Of a stretch of DNA of 64,000 nucleotides, positions 25,140 through 39,019 are shown one piece after another. A program made the translations under genes and the position numbers. The DNA is from Capitella teleta (taxonomy: Eukaryota; Annelida; Polychaeta; Capitellidae): the NCBI GenBank assembly GCA_000328365.1, contig KB301027.1:203135-267134 (forward strand), read 5' to 3'. A model generated the notes under the pieces. The model saw only the letters and a list, made by a program, of their open reading frames with translations. It had not been told where the DNA came from and did not search any database. Positions within the stretch are counted from its first letter, which is position 1; every line of letters starts with the position of its first letter.

Positions 25140-25642
25140 GTGTGCAACTTTGTGTGTCTGGCGCTGCTCGTCGGCGACAAGGCTGTGGCTATATTCTACC
25201 ATTGTCTCATTGTCATCATCAATCATCATTAACATGATCCACTATTCACGAGAAGAAATCTTGAACATTAGGACAAGTTCAACCGCTATGTACAACCTGG
25301 ACTTCATACATCCATCCAGGAGTTCGCCGCCTATCTTCTATCAGTGCAGTGTGAACCACCACGCCATGGAAAACAACAATGACAACTACAATTCAGAAGC
25401 AGGCAAAGAAGATCATACGTGAACAACATCATCCACTGAAGGACAACTACAGCTTCATGCCTTCTGGAAGACGACTTCGATCGTTGAAGTGTAACACCAC
25501 AAGATACCAGAATACATTCGTGCCATCCTCCATTCGACTCATAAACTCAAGTTAATCATCCATCACCTCATCATTGCCATTCGCCAAAACCATCCCTTCG
25601 GGTCCAATAAAGTTATCTTTATCTTTATCTTTATCGGAAGCT
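25140..25642 (+). mobile_element. Internally deleted LINE with ATCTTT-repeat tail
   Basis: Near 25420-25550 the plus strand reads KQAKKIIREQHHPLKDNYSF, SGRRLRSLKC, then TTRYQNTFVPSSIRLINSS and a stop. This is the usual C-terminal end of a LINE reverse transcriptase ORF. Directly upstream, about 25240-25320 carries YSREEILNIRTSS, a pattern seen near the start of LINE ORFs. The enzyme domains between them are missing. The copy ends with CCAATAAAGTT and three ATCTTT units. It looks like a short nonautonomous derivative. The left border is uncertain. Confidence 0.65.
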
Positions 25643-26071
25643 CACCCGCGGCTTCAATTGTTAACAATAATTAGTGGAGTACATCTGTGAAAAAAACTGA
25701 GTGAAATCAACCAAAAAATGCAACAAAAGATTTTTCAACGGTTCTGTGTAGGTTTCGGGGTGCTAATGGAGGAACACAAAAGTTTACCAAAATCTGGCGT
25801 CGGGGAAGGATTTTTTTTTTCTGCAAATTAGTTACCTTGATTACGCTAAAGGTGAGTTTATCGTCCAAACCAGTATATCAAAATAAAGATTTATATCAGA
25901 CATGATCAGAAATGACAAAAATATGTGTACCTGTAAAGTTTTTGGTTTGGTCTAATTAATCACAGGTGTAAAAAATTCTGGAAACCTCAAATTATTTGCT
26001 TAATATTAGCATTTCACGAAATGAGACTTACACATCATTAGGAAAATGCCTATGAAGAGAGTGGTAGTACT

Positions 26072-26119
26072 AATTAATTAATTAATTAATTAATAAATTA
26101 ATTAATTAATAAATTAATT
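26072..26119. repeat. TTAA simple repeat
   Basis: About 48 bp of alternating ATTA and TTAA units with two ATAAATTA interruptions. Confidence 0.9.
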
Positions 26120-26639
26120 CCCCAGAAAGTGTAACAACTGTGAGTAATCATATACAAGGGCTTGGGTCAGCGTCAATATTTTGCTGCCAATGGATGAGAA
26201 CTAGGAAGAAGTAAATAATAGTTCAGTAGATTATCAGTTGTCCATAATCACCGAATAATTAAGTGATGTAACGCTCGATATATGACAAGATTAATACACA
26301 ACGTTAAATTAGCATGACGGACAACCGCTTGCGTCTTTGGTCTGTTTGGTATTCTTGCCTTCTAAACTGTCACTGTCCGATTCTTCATCATATGAACACT
26401 CAAATAGTACACTAGTTACGCATAGCAGCTGATGATGTCATTTTAAAAACCACGCGTGAACACCACAAGATCCCTTCAAAGAGTTGATTGTTTTGAACTA
26501 TTAACGGATGCATCTCAAATGACAAATAGGCCTTCGGACTGACAACGGAAGTTAGATATATTCTGAGTCAAATTGTATCAATGTTATGATCGCTTCTATT
26601 TCAAGTATTCGATGGTGAGCACGTGGTTGGCTGTTTCTA

Positions 26640-26815
26640 AAACTCTTGCGATTCATCTTTATTCTGTGTTCACCCAGAGCCATAAGTACAGCACTCAGCC
26701 TCGACGAATGTTATTATTTTGCCATTATGAAACCATCGTATGACATGAATACCAGCGTTTATGCTGTCCACTTGAACTGAAGGAGAAGTAGCATGCACGA
26801 GTCGAAAGTTACGCT
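26640..26815 (-). repeat. Inverted partner of 32050-32255
   Basis: Reverse-complemented, this segment matches 32050-32255, with shared stretches such as GCATGCTACTTCTCCTTCAG, GTGGACAGCATAAACG and CATACGATGGTTTCATAATG. It lies about 3 kb upstream of the 23641 signal exon. The plus copy lies about 1 kb upstream of the 33242 signal exon. This fits duplication with inversion of the kringle locus including its upstream DNA. Confidence 0.8.
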
Positions 26816-27043
26816 TTCAGGCCAATGTCAACAGGTGCGATCGACGGAGCTCATCTGCTGCATGGCTAAAATCACAACAACGACACGTGCGGATTAAAAA
26901 GTCAAGGTGCTCAATTCGTCATTCAAATGGAAATCAAGTGCAGCATTACACGGGTTGGGGTGTAAGGACGAATACAAATCAATGGATGATATTACAGCGT
27001 CATGTAATACGAGAGATGAATGAACCCAGTTGACCCATTTGAT

Positions 27044-27110
27044 ACCTGTTTGTCTCAGTGGAAGAGATATTTAGACTTTCAATACAAGGGTTCGATTCCC
27101 CTGGGTGACT
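27044..27110 (+). ncRNA. tRNA-like segment, probably a SINE head or tRNA pseudogene
   Basis: It has an A-box-like TGTCTCAGTGGAAGAG and a B box GGTTCGATTCC at normal spacing, with a seven-base T loop. The acceptor stem does not pair and the T stem has a mismatch, so it is not a working tRNA gene. It is best read as a tRNA-derived retroposon head or a decayed tRNA copy. Confidence 0.45.
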
Positions 27111-28149
27111 ACATACCAACGCTCACTCTCTTAGATCGGGACTTAAAACAGGGGACCTCGACCATAGCCAATGAAATAAATATTCGTGATTATAATGGGC
27201 AGCGCTTGAGCACATCTATGGATATTGTGCTATACGAAATGAATTATTTAGAAATGAATTATGCTTAATATGCAACAAAGAAAATCCAATAATCATAGTT
27301 CTGAAGGTGTGCCATTATTTATGTCGTTATTGAGATCTTTCATCTTGCTGCACTCAGAGGTCACCTCTGGCAAATCGAGGTGGTCTACTGACTTGTGGAA
27401 ATAAGCGACCAATCACCTGTAACGCAAGCCATCCATTCAGGTATTCATCGCATGGCATTTTCATAGCGATTGTCTTACACTTTTTGCGTACATAGATAAC
27501 ACATATATTTCTTAATCTCCTGTCCGATTCGGGTTCTCTTGACGCATTTTTTTTTTTTTTTTTTTTTTTTCTGAATCGCTAAAGAGCAATTTTATTGTCT
27601 GCTTGCCAACGTTCAACAAATTTTCAGTCATGAATCGCGCTAAATTAAATTCAATGAGTGTTAGCGGCCAAGTCGTTTAAATGAATTTTGATTCAAGAAT
27701 CGGGGCCTGATACCAGATCGGATACCGAATAATGTACATTTAAAACATCTGAGCTCTTAAACGCAATGGATATAAATTTGTTCATATTATTATAATCTCA
27801 TGATATGAGCATAGTGGATGAAATTATCTCTATGAATGAGCCCATGGGTTTGGGGGAATGGGATGATGTCGATCTCCACTTCAATTGTTCCCTTTTGTCT
27901 CAATCGCATCGGTCAAAATACTTACCTCTTGTCTTCTCCATTGAGTAAAGTACACGATATTACGTCACGTGGGAGAGGCTATAACTGAAATCATGTCCTC
28001 CCTCATGTTCACTCACCTGACACAATGCATGTTCCATTTTTGGTGTTGCCGGCACTTTACAACATATTATTCGTGTGTTCGATCATTCTTGTTAGAGCGG
28101 AAGCAATGTGGTATAACACAATGAAATGCTAGATAAAATGCTTAATTAC

Positions 28150-28213
28150 CTGTCTGTGCAATCAGCAGAAACAGCAATCCACTTGAGAATATGAGGATGA
28201 CGTAGAAATCCAT
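28150..28213 (-). CDS. Orphan signal-peptide exon of the kringle family
   Basis: ATG at 28213 opens MDFYVILIFSSGLLFLLIAQ and ends in phase 1 at a good donor (GTAATT). Length (64 nt), phase and sequence match the first exon of the plus-strand kringle gene at 33242-33305. Upstream DNA is also related (GGGGGCCAATTGC against GGGGCCAACGGC). No kringle exon is found between it and the 23641 exon. It is therefore either an alternative first exon of the minus-strand gene or the relic of a third copy. Confidence 0.6.
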
Positions 28214-28799
28214 CCCATAAGCAAACATGAATCCTGATGTGGCGCAATTGGCCCCCAGCACCGTGTTATGAGCGAGTGATGCGTATCGAGAGAGGGCTGC
28301 GGTATCCCGCGTACTGCCGACCATAGACAGTAGCATATAGCGCCAAGCCTCGCAACGCACCACGGTGTTACAAGTCACCAAATAACTAGCTAGGGGAAAG
28401 TGCCCAAGACACACCCCCATTGTTTTCAATTGTCAATGTGGGATAAATTATGTTTCGTATAATTATAGTCAGTTGGGTGTCTTGATGATTCCTTAAGGGA
28501 TATTGTATCTTTGGTTGCATTTTTACTGCTTAGAATGTAATAATAACCGAGTAAAGTTCGATTAAAAAAAAAAAAAAAACAAAAAAAAACAAAGGGGGTG
28601 CGACTTGCACACACCTGCTGCCAAGATGCACCCCTCTTGCCTCCCACAACGCACTCCTGTTTTTGAGATGCACCTCATACTCTTTACATGTATCTTATTT
28701 TCTTCGTATAAGCACGGAATTTATTTGTTGTGTAGGCCTTATATGCCAAGTGTATTTTATGCTGTATTGAATAAACTTGTCACACAAAGTGTTCTGTTT

Positions 28800-28995
<196 letters not shown>

Positions 28996-29840
28996 ATTAT
29001 TATTAACAATAAAAATAATAATATCATTTATTCACCATAAAATAATGGTAATTAATGAGTTAATAGAAAAAAGAGGAGAGAAAAAAAAAAAGAAAAAAAG
29101 AAAAAAGAAAAAGAAAAAATGAAAGACCAATTAATCAGGCATCAGACAAATGAAATTTAAAATTATTAGAATTTCGTGAAAAGACATGAAAGATGACGAA
29201 TGAGATTTTATTTCCAGAAGTTCTATTAATAATTTAGAATGAACAAAAGTGGAGTGATCAATTTCAGAGAGTCAAGTATCAACTATTAAATTACGTAATA
29301 GGTTTATTACGTATAATATATTTATTAATAATAGGTTTATTATGTAATAGGTTTAATGCTTGAAAATGAGATTCTGCATTTTGCCAAGAAAACTACTATA
29401 ATACTGAAAATTTATGAAAGAGTAAACATCTATACTGCGACAAAGTAAAAGTTAGCAAATGATTAAAAATACACAAGGTAAAGGTTAAGAAATGATAATA
29501 ATGACAATAACCTTGACTAGGAAAATAAATCAGAAGTTTATCCATTCACAAACCTTATAGACTACATATACAAGCAAAGAAAATAAATCGAAATACATCA
29601 CTGGGGAACAATGCAGAAAGAAAGAATATTGAAAAAAAAAAAAAAAAAAAAAAATTAAAAATAGAATGGTGAAAGCACAAGTCAATAGAAACTAGACAGG
29701 GTCATACCAATGACTTTTAAATTGAAATACCATCCTAATTAAATTATATTAATTAATGTTTGATCATTTAATCAATTAATTGTAAAACAAATCAAAGAAT
29801 GGCAAATAGTTCACACAAATGAATGACCAAAAAACAACCT
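28996..29840 (-). mobile_element. Probable LINE 3' fragment ending in the AAT microsatellite
   Basis: On the minus strand the segment ends GGTGAATAAATGATATTATT and runs into the TTA array. This is the same arrangement (AATAAA, short linker, ATT tail) as at 44215-44455 and 63907-64000. The body is strongly T-rich in that orientation, like the 3' UTR of the LINE at 16757-18150. No reverse transcriptase residues remain, so the assignment rests on the tail. Confidence 0.4.
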
Positions 29841-29885
29841 TTAACCTTTAACCCTTAATGAGTATGTGTGGATATTATGTTGCTT

Positions 29886-30090
29886 ACGAAAGAAAGACAG
29901 CTTGTTTGACGCTTGGGAAGGTAATGTTTTTCATCGTGGCCGCATAACAGCCTGACATGAAATCCACATGAAGCCAATGCACATACCGACTGAACAAGGC
30001 GATCTCCAAGACGCCCCTCACTGTGCGTGTTGACAACCTCAAGGATGTGCATCTTAGGATCAGCGCATGCTTTCTTCAATAGCACTATTT
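29886..30090 (-). other. Coding-like open frame, unidentified
   Basis: The minus strand reads KKACADPKMHILEVVNTHSE and on through HVRLLCGHDEKHYLPKRQT without a stop for about 65 codons. Its amino-acid make-up is ordinary, unlike the neighbouring noise. A GTAAGC donor follows at about 29888. I do not recognise the protein. It may be one exon of an unknown gene or part of a transposon protein. Confidence 0.3.
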
Positions 30091-30987
30091 ATCACTCACC
30101 AAATCACCCATTCGAGACAAAAAAGAGCTATGAATGATCGCTTTAAACCGTCATATCAAGCCATAGGGGATACACAAGCTACAATGGTGGGTAATACATG
30201 ACAAAAAAAGTGCGAAGACCTTCTTGAAATGAGACATTTTTAAAACGACATCATCCAATGCTGTTATTCTCCATCAGGAAAGATGCATTGTGTAACACTC
30301 AGTTGGCCGCTCCAACTGGTGGCGCGGCCGTCGTCTGCTCGTTAGACAATGGGTAAGATGATGAATGTTTTGCACTCCGAGTATGTCAATGACCTCTTTC
30401 CATTGACATATAGTTGCGCTGGGGTACATCAGTTAACCACGAACGGTGGGGGTGCATCTTACCAAAATGTGCGTCTCATATACTTTCCCCTACATGCATA
30501 ACCAATTGTAATTACAATTCACAATCGTAACGTCCGTGGACTGAATGCTTCAATACACGCCCTATATCATACATGTTAAGAGTCCTGAATTGGGCTGTGC
30601 CTCCAATCCAGTAATCATAACGCATTCATCAGTAGCGCCATCGTGAATTGAGCTTTCCTTTAAAACTTAACTACATGAAGAACGAAACAATATCGGAAAT
30701 GCAATAAACTGTATACGGTGAATAGCCAAATGGATAGCATAACGGAACAGGGTTGGGGGTGGGGAGTGGTCGGTAAAGTCGACAAATGAGTGGACTGTCC
30801 GATTTGTCAGAGGATGCCTCCCATTACAGACGTAACTCGGATTCACTTTCCGAGACGGCGCTCAACACTGCACGCTTGTTATAAGCCAGCTAATGCAAAG
30901 CACATGACTGCAGCTGGGAATGCACAAACTAGAACTGATATAACGAGATAGTTGGATTCAAAGAACGATTTATCAGAGCAATTACGA

Positions 30988-31225
30988 GCCTCACTTGACG
31001 GCTCCCATTGTTAACGATAGGATAAATACTTTTGTCACGTCACCACAGTCTGAAATCGAACGCGAGAAGAAAGCGAGATTTCAAACCTCTCAAATTCGAT
31101 GTATCTAGAAATTAGTCCACAGCAAGCGTATTGTGTAACAATATGTCATCCAAAAGGTTTCTTTGTCTTTGATAAACATCCTCTTTCGTCCGTTACTAGT
31201 TAAAAACAATCAGAGATCCTCTTTA
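30988..31225 (+). repeat. Dispersed repeat, copy 2 (pair with 16455-16699)
   Basis: It matches 16455-16699 in the same orientation with many substitutions, so the pair is old. It has no coding capacity. Confidence 0.7.
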
Positions 31226-31491
31226 AGTATACATTTACCATCCCTTGGGTATTTTTACATAAGTTTACATTGTAAACCGAGTTTACCCTAAACCCGAACT
31301 CAAATTTAATGAAAAGTATATGCTGCACCCTTGAATCCGACAAACTTTTCAACGTGATCAGTGATAAACATATCGCCATGGGACCATCTTTTGGAATGTT
31401 AGCATATCGGGTCATGCGATTCAACGATCCTCTTGCAGTACTAAGCCACCATGTTCCACTGCAATAATGCCAAACTGTAAGGGCTGCTTAC

Positions 31492-31594
31492 CTGGACCGA
31501 CGCACACGCGTAATAATGGGTTGGCGATCCCGAAATATCGATTGCAGTCAGAGCGAATACAGGGTTTCCATAGCGACCCACATTCACTGCAATC
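31492..31594 (-). CDS. Candidate cysteine-rich exon of unknown family
   Basis: Between a TTTCTAG acceptor and a GTAAGC donor the minus strand reads 34 codons plus one base. The peptide runs DCSECGSLWKPCIRSDCNRY and then FGIANPLLRVCVGPG, with five cysteines. It ends in phase 1, like all exons of the nearby kringle genes, and lies upstream of the orphan signal exon. No partner exon is found in the window and I do not recognise the domain. It could be an exon of a secreted protein or a chance frame. Confidence 0.35.
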
Positions 31595-32049
31595 CTAGAA
31601 ATTGCACAATCCTAGCAGTGTTAATAAAGCCATTTAATGTAATATATAACACGCGCACGTCAGTCCATGTACGCTGCTCTTTATAACGTATTTGTGAAGA
31701 ATTCGATCTCAGTTTGATGGCGGTGTTCATTTTGAACAACAACTACTTAATTATGCGCATTTCGCCCTCTGAACTGTGATTATTGCGTTCTCTTTGTGTC
31801 ATATTAAGCATAATTTAGCCTTGGATTCATTGTTTATGCATATATCTCCATTCTCTTGAAAACATTGTGAGTCATTCTAGGTCATTGGCTTCTGCTTTAT
31901 GACCCAATTGCGACACATTACTTCTTACACCCCTGCACGTGCAATACACAAAGCCTGCACTTTCCAATTGTAAGACGAAATAAACACAATGACTCCTTGA
32001 TCCGCGCGTGTTATTGCCGTGAGTTTAATTGTAATCTCCGTTGATATTA

Positions 32050-32255
32050 GCATAACAGAACAACACAACTTTCGACACGTGCATGCTACTTCTCCTTCAG
32101 CTCAAGTGGACAGCATAAACGATGGTGTTCATGTCATACGATGGTTTCATAATGGCAAAATAATAACATTCGTCGAGGCTGAGTGCTGTACTTATGGCTG
32201 TGGGGGAACAAAGAATAAATATATGTCGCAGAAGGATCCTGTGTGAGAAACAGAA
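32050..32255 (+). repeat. Inverted partner of 26640-26815
   Basis: This is the plus-oriented copy of the block described at 26640-26815. It lies about 1 kb before the plus-strand kringle start exon. No open frame is shared, so a regulatory or purely duplicated origin is likelier than coding. Confidence 0.8.
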
Positions 32256-33241
32256 ATTCGCCAATCTCGTGCTCACCATTAAACAGTTAATCGTGATTCA
32301 TGGATATTGTCAAGATAGGACTTAAGACTCTTTAATAACTGTTCACAAGCCAGAAACATTGTTTGAAAATTAATTGATCCTGACATTTACAAGTGTACTC
32401 GGAATGATTTGACTCCTACGCTGTGTTGATTCAACCAAACGTTATGATTTATGAAGAATCCATTTTCCATCTCGAGGTGCAATTTCCCCCAAAAAATAAA
32501 CGGCAAGTGAAAACAGACAATGAAATGACGCTAAACAACCACTCAAATCCAACGAAACAAATGAAAAATAGGTTTAAAAAATGAACAAAATTATTGGAAA
32601 CAACGAAGTTAACGAAATATCAAGATCAACATCAAGATCCGGCATCCCCCACTTCAAAACGAGAGGAAGGCAACACACGTCCCATAACAACACAACAGAA
32701 ACAAAAAACAAACAAAACAAAACAAAAACAAAAATAAACAACAATTTTATTGTTTTAATATTACAATGCGTGGTTCGAGCTTCTAATTTGTTTATTTTTT
32801 TTTACTTGTTTTGTTTCCACTTTTGACTCAGAGTGCACCTAAACGAGAACAAACAAACAAAATGCTAGAGACATTTCCAAAGTAAAATTCTAACGAGCCA
32901 ACAAAAGGATGTGTAATGAAAGAAAATAAGTTTTTAGCATGGAGTCGATTACAATTGGCAGACCCCACCCCTCCTTACCCCTTCCAAATCCGTTTAAATA
33001 GATATTTAGCCGAAGTGACCAAAGAAGACTACGTTCCTCTATGTGACAGCTTCATAACGTTAAGTTAAAGTTAAAGTTAAGCTAAGTTAAGTTAAGCCAA
33101 ATACCCCAAACCATATTTGCCGAAACCCTTCATCACTGTTTCGTACGCATTGCGCTGCAGTAAATGTTACACAGTGTTGTGGGGCCAACGGCACCATATC
33201 AGCTCAGGAGTCGATGTCATTTGCTTCTGTGCTGTCAAGGG

Positions 33242-36200
33242 ATGGATTTCTACGTCATCATTTTAATATCAAGTGGATTGCTGTCTCTGTTGATTGCACG
33301 GACAGGTAATTGCAATTTAAGTTAACTTAGCATTACTTAGTATGGTATAACATTAGCTAAAATTATTTTCTGCATATGCATGATTAGTTCCACAATGGAA
33401 TCATCCTAAATCATCGTTTACATAACAGTCTCATTGGCTCCCTGTGCGGAATTTTAAAAACACTATATTGAGCTCGGATGCCGCCGGGTTAAATGCATGA
33501 TAATAATAACTTTGTAAAAATGCAGATGCACTTAAATGCACTGGATGGCATACATTTACAATTTTCATAGAAACTTGATATTCCAGTTGTATGGCACAAT
33601 TTTCACTTGTCTTGTACTAAGTCATAATTGTGAACAACACTGAATGAAGATGCGGCAATCCAGTTTTTATAGTTATGGTGTAAAGTTATGTCACCAACTG
33701 TTATCACTGTATTGCTATGTTGATACAAGTGTCAGCAGAGTAATTATTTCTTTGGACGAAAGCATCTGCGACTGTTGCACGGTGTTGTATTCAGCATTGC
33801 TAACGATTTTCTCTTTTCTGAAAAATGCTGGGAAATTTCCTCGAAATGCACACTTTCTTGTTTCTCGTTTTCTTCTTTAAATAATTATGTCTTTTCTGTG
33901 GATATTCCATTGCCGATTTGGCCAATAATTCAACGAATATATTTCAGGAGATTTTTTTCACTATTAGAGTTTGTGGTATTATTAGATGACGTTGTTTTCT
34001 GAATGTGCCGTTTTATTCCGTGAAGCGTTAATTCAATTTTCTGTCCAGATTTAATGCCTTGCTTAGATTTTGTCCCCTCCCCCTCCTTTTTTTTTTTTGG
34101 AGGGGGGGGGGGGGTGCGGTGGGGTTCCTACCATGGCTTTTTTGTGTCTCAATAAAAGCCCCGGATGACGTCGATTTCCTTTTGTTCCGGTATTGTATTA
34201 GGTGTGAAAGACTTCTGCAGGGTTGTCGAACACCCGAACCAGAATGATGCATCGGTTCGGTTAAATTAATTACTATGGTCAACCGCAACATTGTTTCCAC
34301 GAAATTTGAATAGCGATAGAGTAGCACTGGACAATGGAGCTATAGATGTAATAATCATGACTGTCAAGCATGAAAGAGAGAATGGAACATTGCCACCAAA
34401 CACCCCCACGGCAAAACCCCGGAAACAAATCAAACATATCTGAGTTAGTTATGTCGTCAGATAGCGATTAAAAAGTTGGACATTTTGGTGGTTGTTTTAA
34501 AGAAATTTGTTGACCGGTCACTGAGATTTGTCCATTTGAAGTCAGATAACCATGAGAAAATCAATCTATAAAAGCGTTGCTATGAGTTACGTACTTTGAC
34601 CCTGGATGGTGGCCCTGTTTCTTGCTTCGCGATTGGCTGGATGTGGAATGGATCTAGTCCAAGTTAATATCATAGAAAGTAGAGAGGACAACCTTTACCA
34701 TGATATCAAAGGGGTTTTGCCGTGGAGCCTCACAATTGTTCTATAACAATACCACGTTTTCTCTGCAAGATTCAACTCTCGTGTATGCACAGTTAAAAGC
34801 CAGTACGTAACGCGTATTTTCAGTGCAACCATTCGAAGACCAAGCGAAACTTGTTGGCACTAAAGTGCATTTATGTAACAGAGTGGCCTATTTCCGGTTC
34901 TTGGAAATGGGCATTGAGGTCACCATTTCACTTCCTGGAATCGGAATTAGCATGGGATAATTAAGTAGTTATTACAGGTCTAGATGAAAGAAAGTGAAAC
35001 GACCGAAGATGTTGCCATGGAAGAACTTATTTCATTCAAAAGTGTTGCATATTATCTGGTCAGGGATATTCCCAATGGCCGAGTCACCGAAAAATTATAA
35101 TTATAACGAATTATTACATAATTCCGAATAGTAACGCCCGTGGCCCGACCTGGTCTCGAGCCAAGGGTGCCATTATCTAGGATTGCTGTTAAGGCACTCA
35201 AACCGATTTGTTATACTAGACCCATGGGTTTTAATATGCCGTTGCGTGTACATGATAATTTTATTTCAGTTAATTTTTCAATAATTTTGGGATAGTAGAT
35301 GCATAGGACTCAAGTATGGAAGGCAAATCGCGTATTTCATAAATCAAGTGTTGATAGTCAGAAAATGATATGCAATCAGGACTTAGGAGTGAAATATCAT
35401 CATGTATCTATGCCAGTTTTCGCAATTTGTTAGACAACATGCCTGTATTCGAACAGGGATCTGTCCAGCCACCATACCGTCGTGCCTCGATCCGAGCCTC
35501 TGCTCAATTGACACACTTTCACACCAGTCATAACATTATGACTGATTTCTTTCTTTGTAATTTAGATTTCAATGAATTCTGATTCACTTCTTTCCCAGAG
35601 GGGCTAGAGTGCAAAACCACCAAGAAAGGCGTTGAGTATGACGGTACTCATAACATTACGAAGTCTGGAAGAACCTGCCAGCGATGGGACTCGCAGACCC
35701 CGCATGCTCACAATTATGAAACGTATAAATTCCCCAACAGTGAAATTGATCACAACTACTGCCGTAACCCTAGCAACAGCACGATCGGGCCCTGGTGCTT
35801 AACGACTGACACCGGCACTGAATTCGAAACATGTGACGTCATGTTCTGTGCATCATGTGACCGTGAGTATGGTTGACTGTTGTTTCCATTATTGTGTTAT
35901 GATTAAGATAGCAAATCAGATTTTGCTGTTTAAGGAAGCGCACAAAGCGATGACATTCTGACAATTGTACGGATGCATCTAATTCTATGCAGCACGATTA
36001 AGCTTCATTCATATGTCATAGGTGCTTGTCGTCTGACAAATAGTACATATGGTGAGGAATATGACGGCACTCTACAGTACAACCAAGATGGCGTCATTTG
36101 CCAGAGATGGGATGAACAGTCTCCTCACAGTCACCCTCGATTCACTGAGGCGAGCAACTGGGTCAACTATGGCAACATACGGGATCAAAACAACTACTGC

Positions 36201-36967
36201 AGAAACCCCAGTCCTCTCCAATACAACGGAGTTTGGTGTTACACGATGGATCCGGGTTTGAAATATTCATTCTGCGAAAATGCCCCATACTGCCCAACAG
36301 GTAAGTCACGAAACATACGGAGTCGTTCTTTACATTCAACGAAAACAAAATTGATTATAAGAGTCTCTCGCTATGACACAGAGGGCATGCATCTGCTTAA
36401 CCTCAGCATACATATATAATGCACAGACAATGATTTCGCTAATTCGTTTACTGAATATTCAGCATGTATAATTACCACAATTATTCATCCTCGAATTCAT
36501 ATTTCACTATCCTAATTATTACAGTGACTATAGTATCAGCCAGCTCCAACGCCAACGTATTCGACAACAATAAACTCACTTCACTTCCGAATGAACCAAT
36601 CACTTGCCAGAATCCTAATTTGAATTTCATTGACATGAAACTGGAGGTCAAAGTAAGCTCTGAGGTCACCGATTTCTCCTTCGAGGTGACCTATCAAGTT
36701 GAGAGGGAGAACCACGATTGCAGTGCAGATGAGGCCATCATGGCATTTGCAAAAAGGGATGCCACCAATTCCACGTGCAACCTCGACAAACCTACACGCT
36801 ACACTGAGCCATGCCGTCTCCAAGGAACCTATCCAAGAAATGGTATGCAAGGCTGCAGAATCAAATGTCATTCTAGAATTGGCTCATTCAACACAGTATA
36901 TGTCATAATGCGATCTCAGCTTCACCCATTTAATGTCTGCAATTTACATACATGCCCGGATGTCTGA
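33242..36967 (+). CDS. Secreted two-kringle protein with novel cysteine-rich C-terminal domain
   Basis: Exons are 33242-33305, 35599-35862, 36022-36300 and 36525-36967, with GT-AG borders and all junctions phase 1, giving about 349 residues. Exon 1 is a signal peptide (MDFYVIILISSGLLSLLIA). Exon 2 is a kringle with CQRWDSQTPHAH, NYCRNPS, GPWC and CDVMFC. Exon 3 is a second kringle with CQRWDEQSPHSH, NYCRNPS and GVWC. Exon 4 is a domain of about 146 residues with 8 cysteines and alternating hydrophobic strands (MKLEVKV, DFSFEVTYQV). I do not recognise it. There is no transmembrane segment or GPI-type tail, so secretion is expected. Kringles are protein-binding modules of clotting, growth-factor and receptor proteins. 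A paralog lies inverted at 18627-23641. In the one-module-per-exon layout each kringle can be lost or gained without a frame change. Confidence 0.88.
33306..35598 (+). other. Intron 1 of the plus-strand kringle gene
   Basis: No other gene is seen. A T run followed by a G run lies near 34086-34118. Confidence 0.6.
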
Positions 36968-37156
36968 TCGGTGCATGTATGAAAAGCCTGGTACATACAG
37001 GGTGACACGAAAGTTAATAATCATAATGCCAACAAGAAGCGCCCGTAGTAACAGCTCAAATTTTAAATGGGGCTGTTTAAATTTGTTTCTAGATGTCTTT
37101 TATCAGTATCGTGAGGTTTTAGATTGACTCTTTGCTTGTAAATTGTACACCATGAT

Positions 37157-39019
<1,863 letters not shown>

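Noticed and set aside
27044-27110. Functional tRNA gene
   Set aside because: A and B boxes are present, but the acceptor stem does not pair, so it is kept only as a tRNA-like relic.
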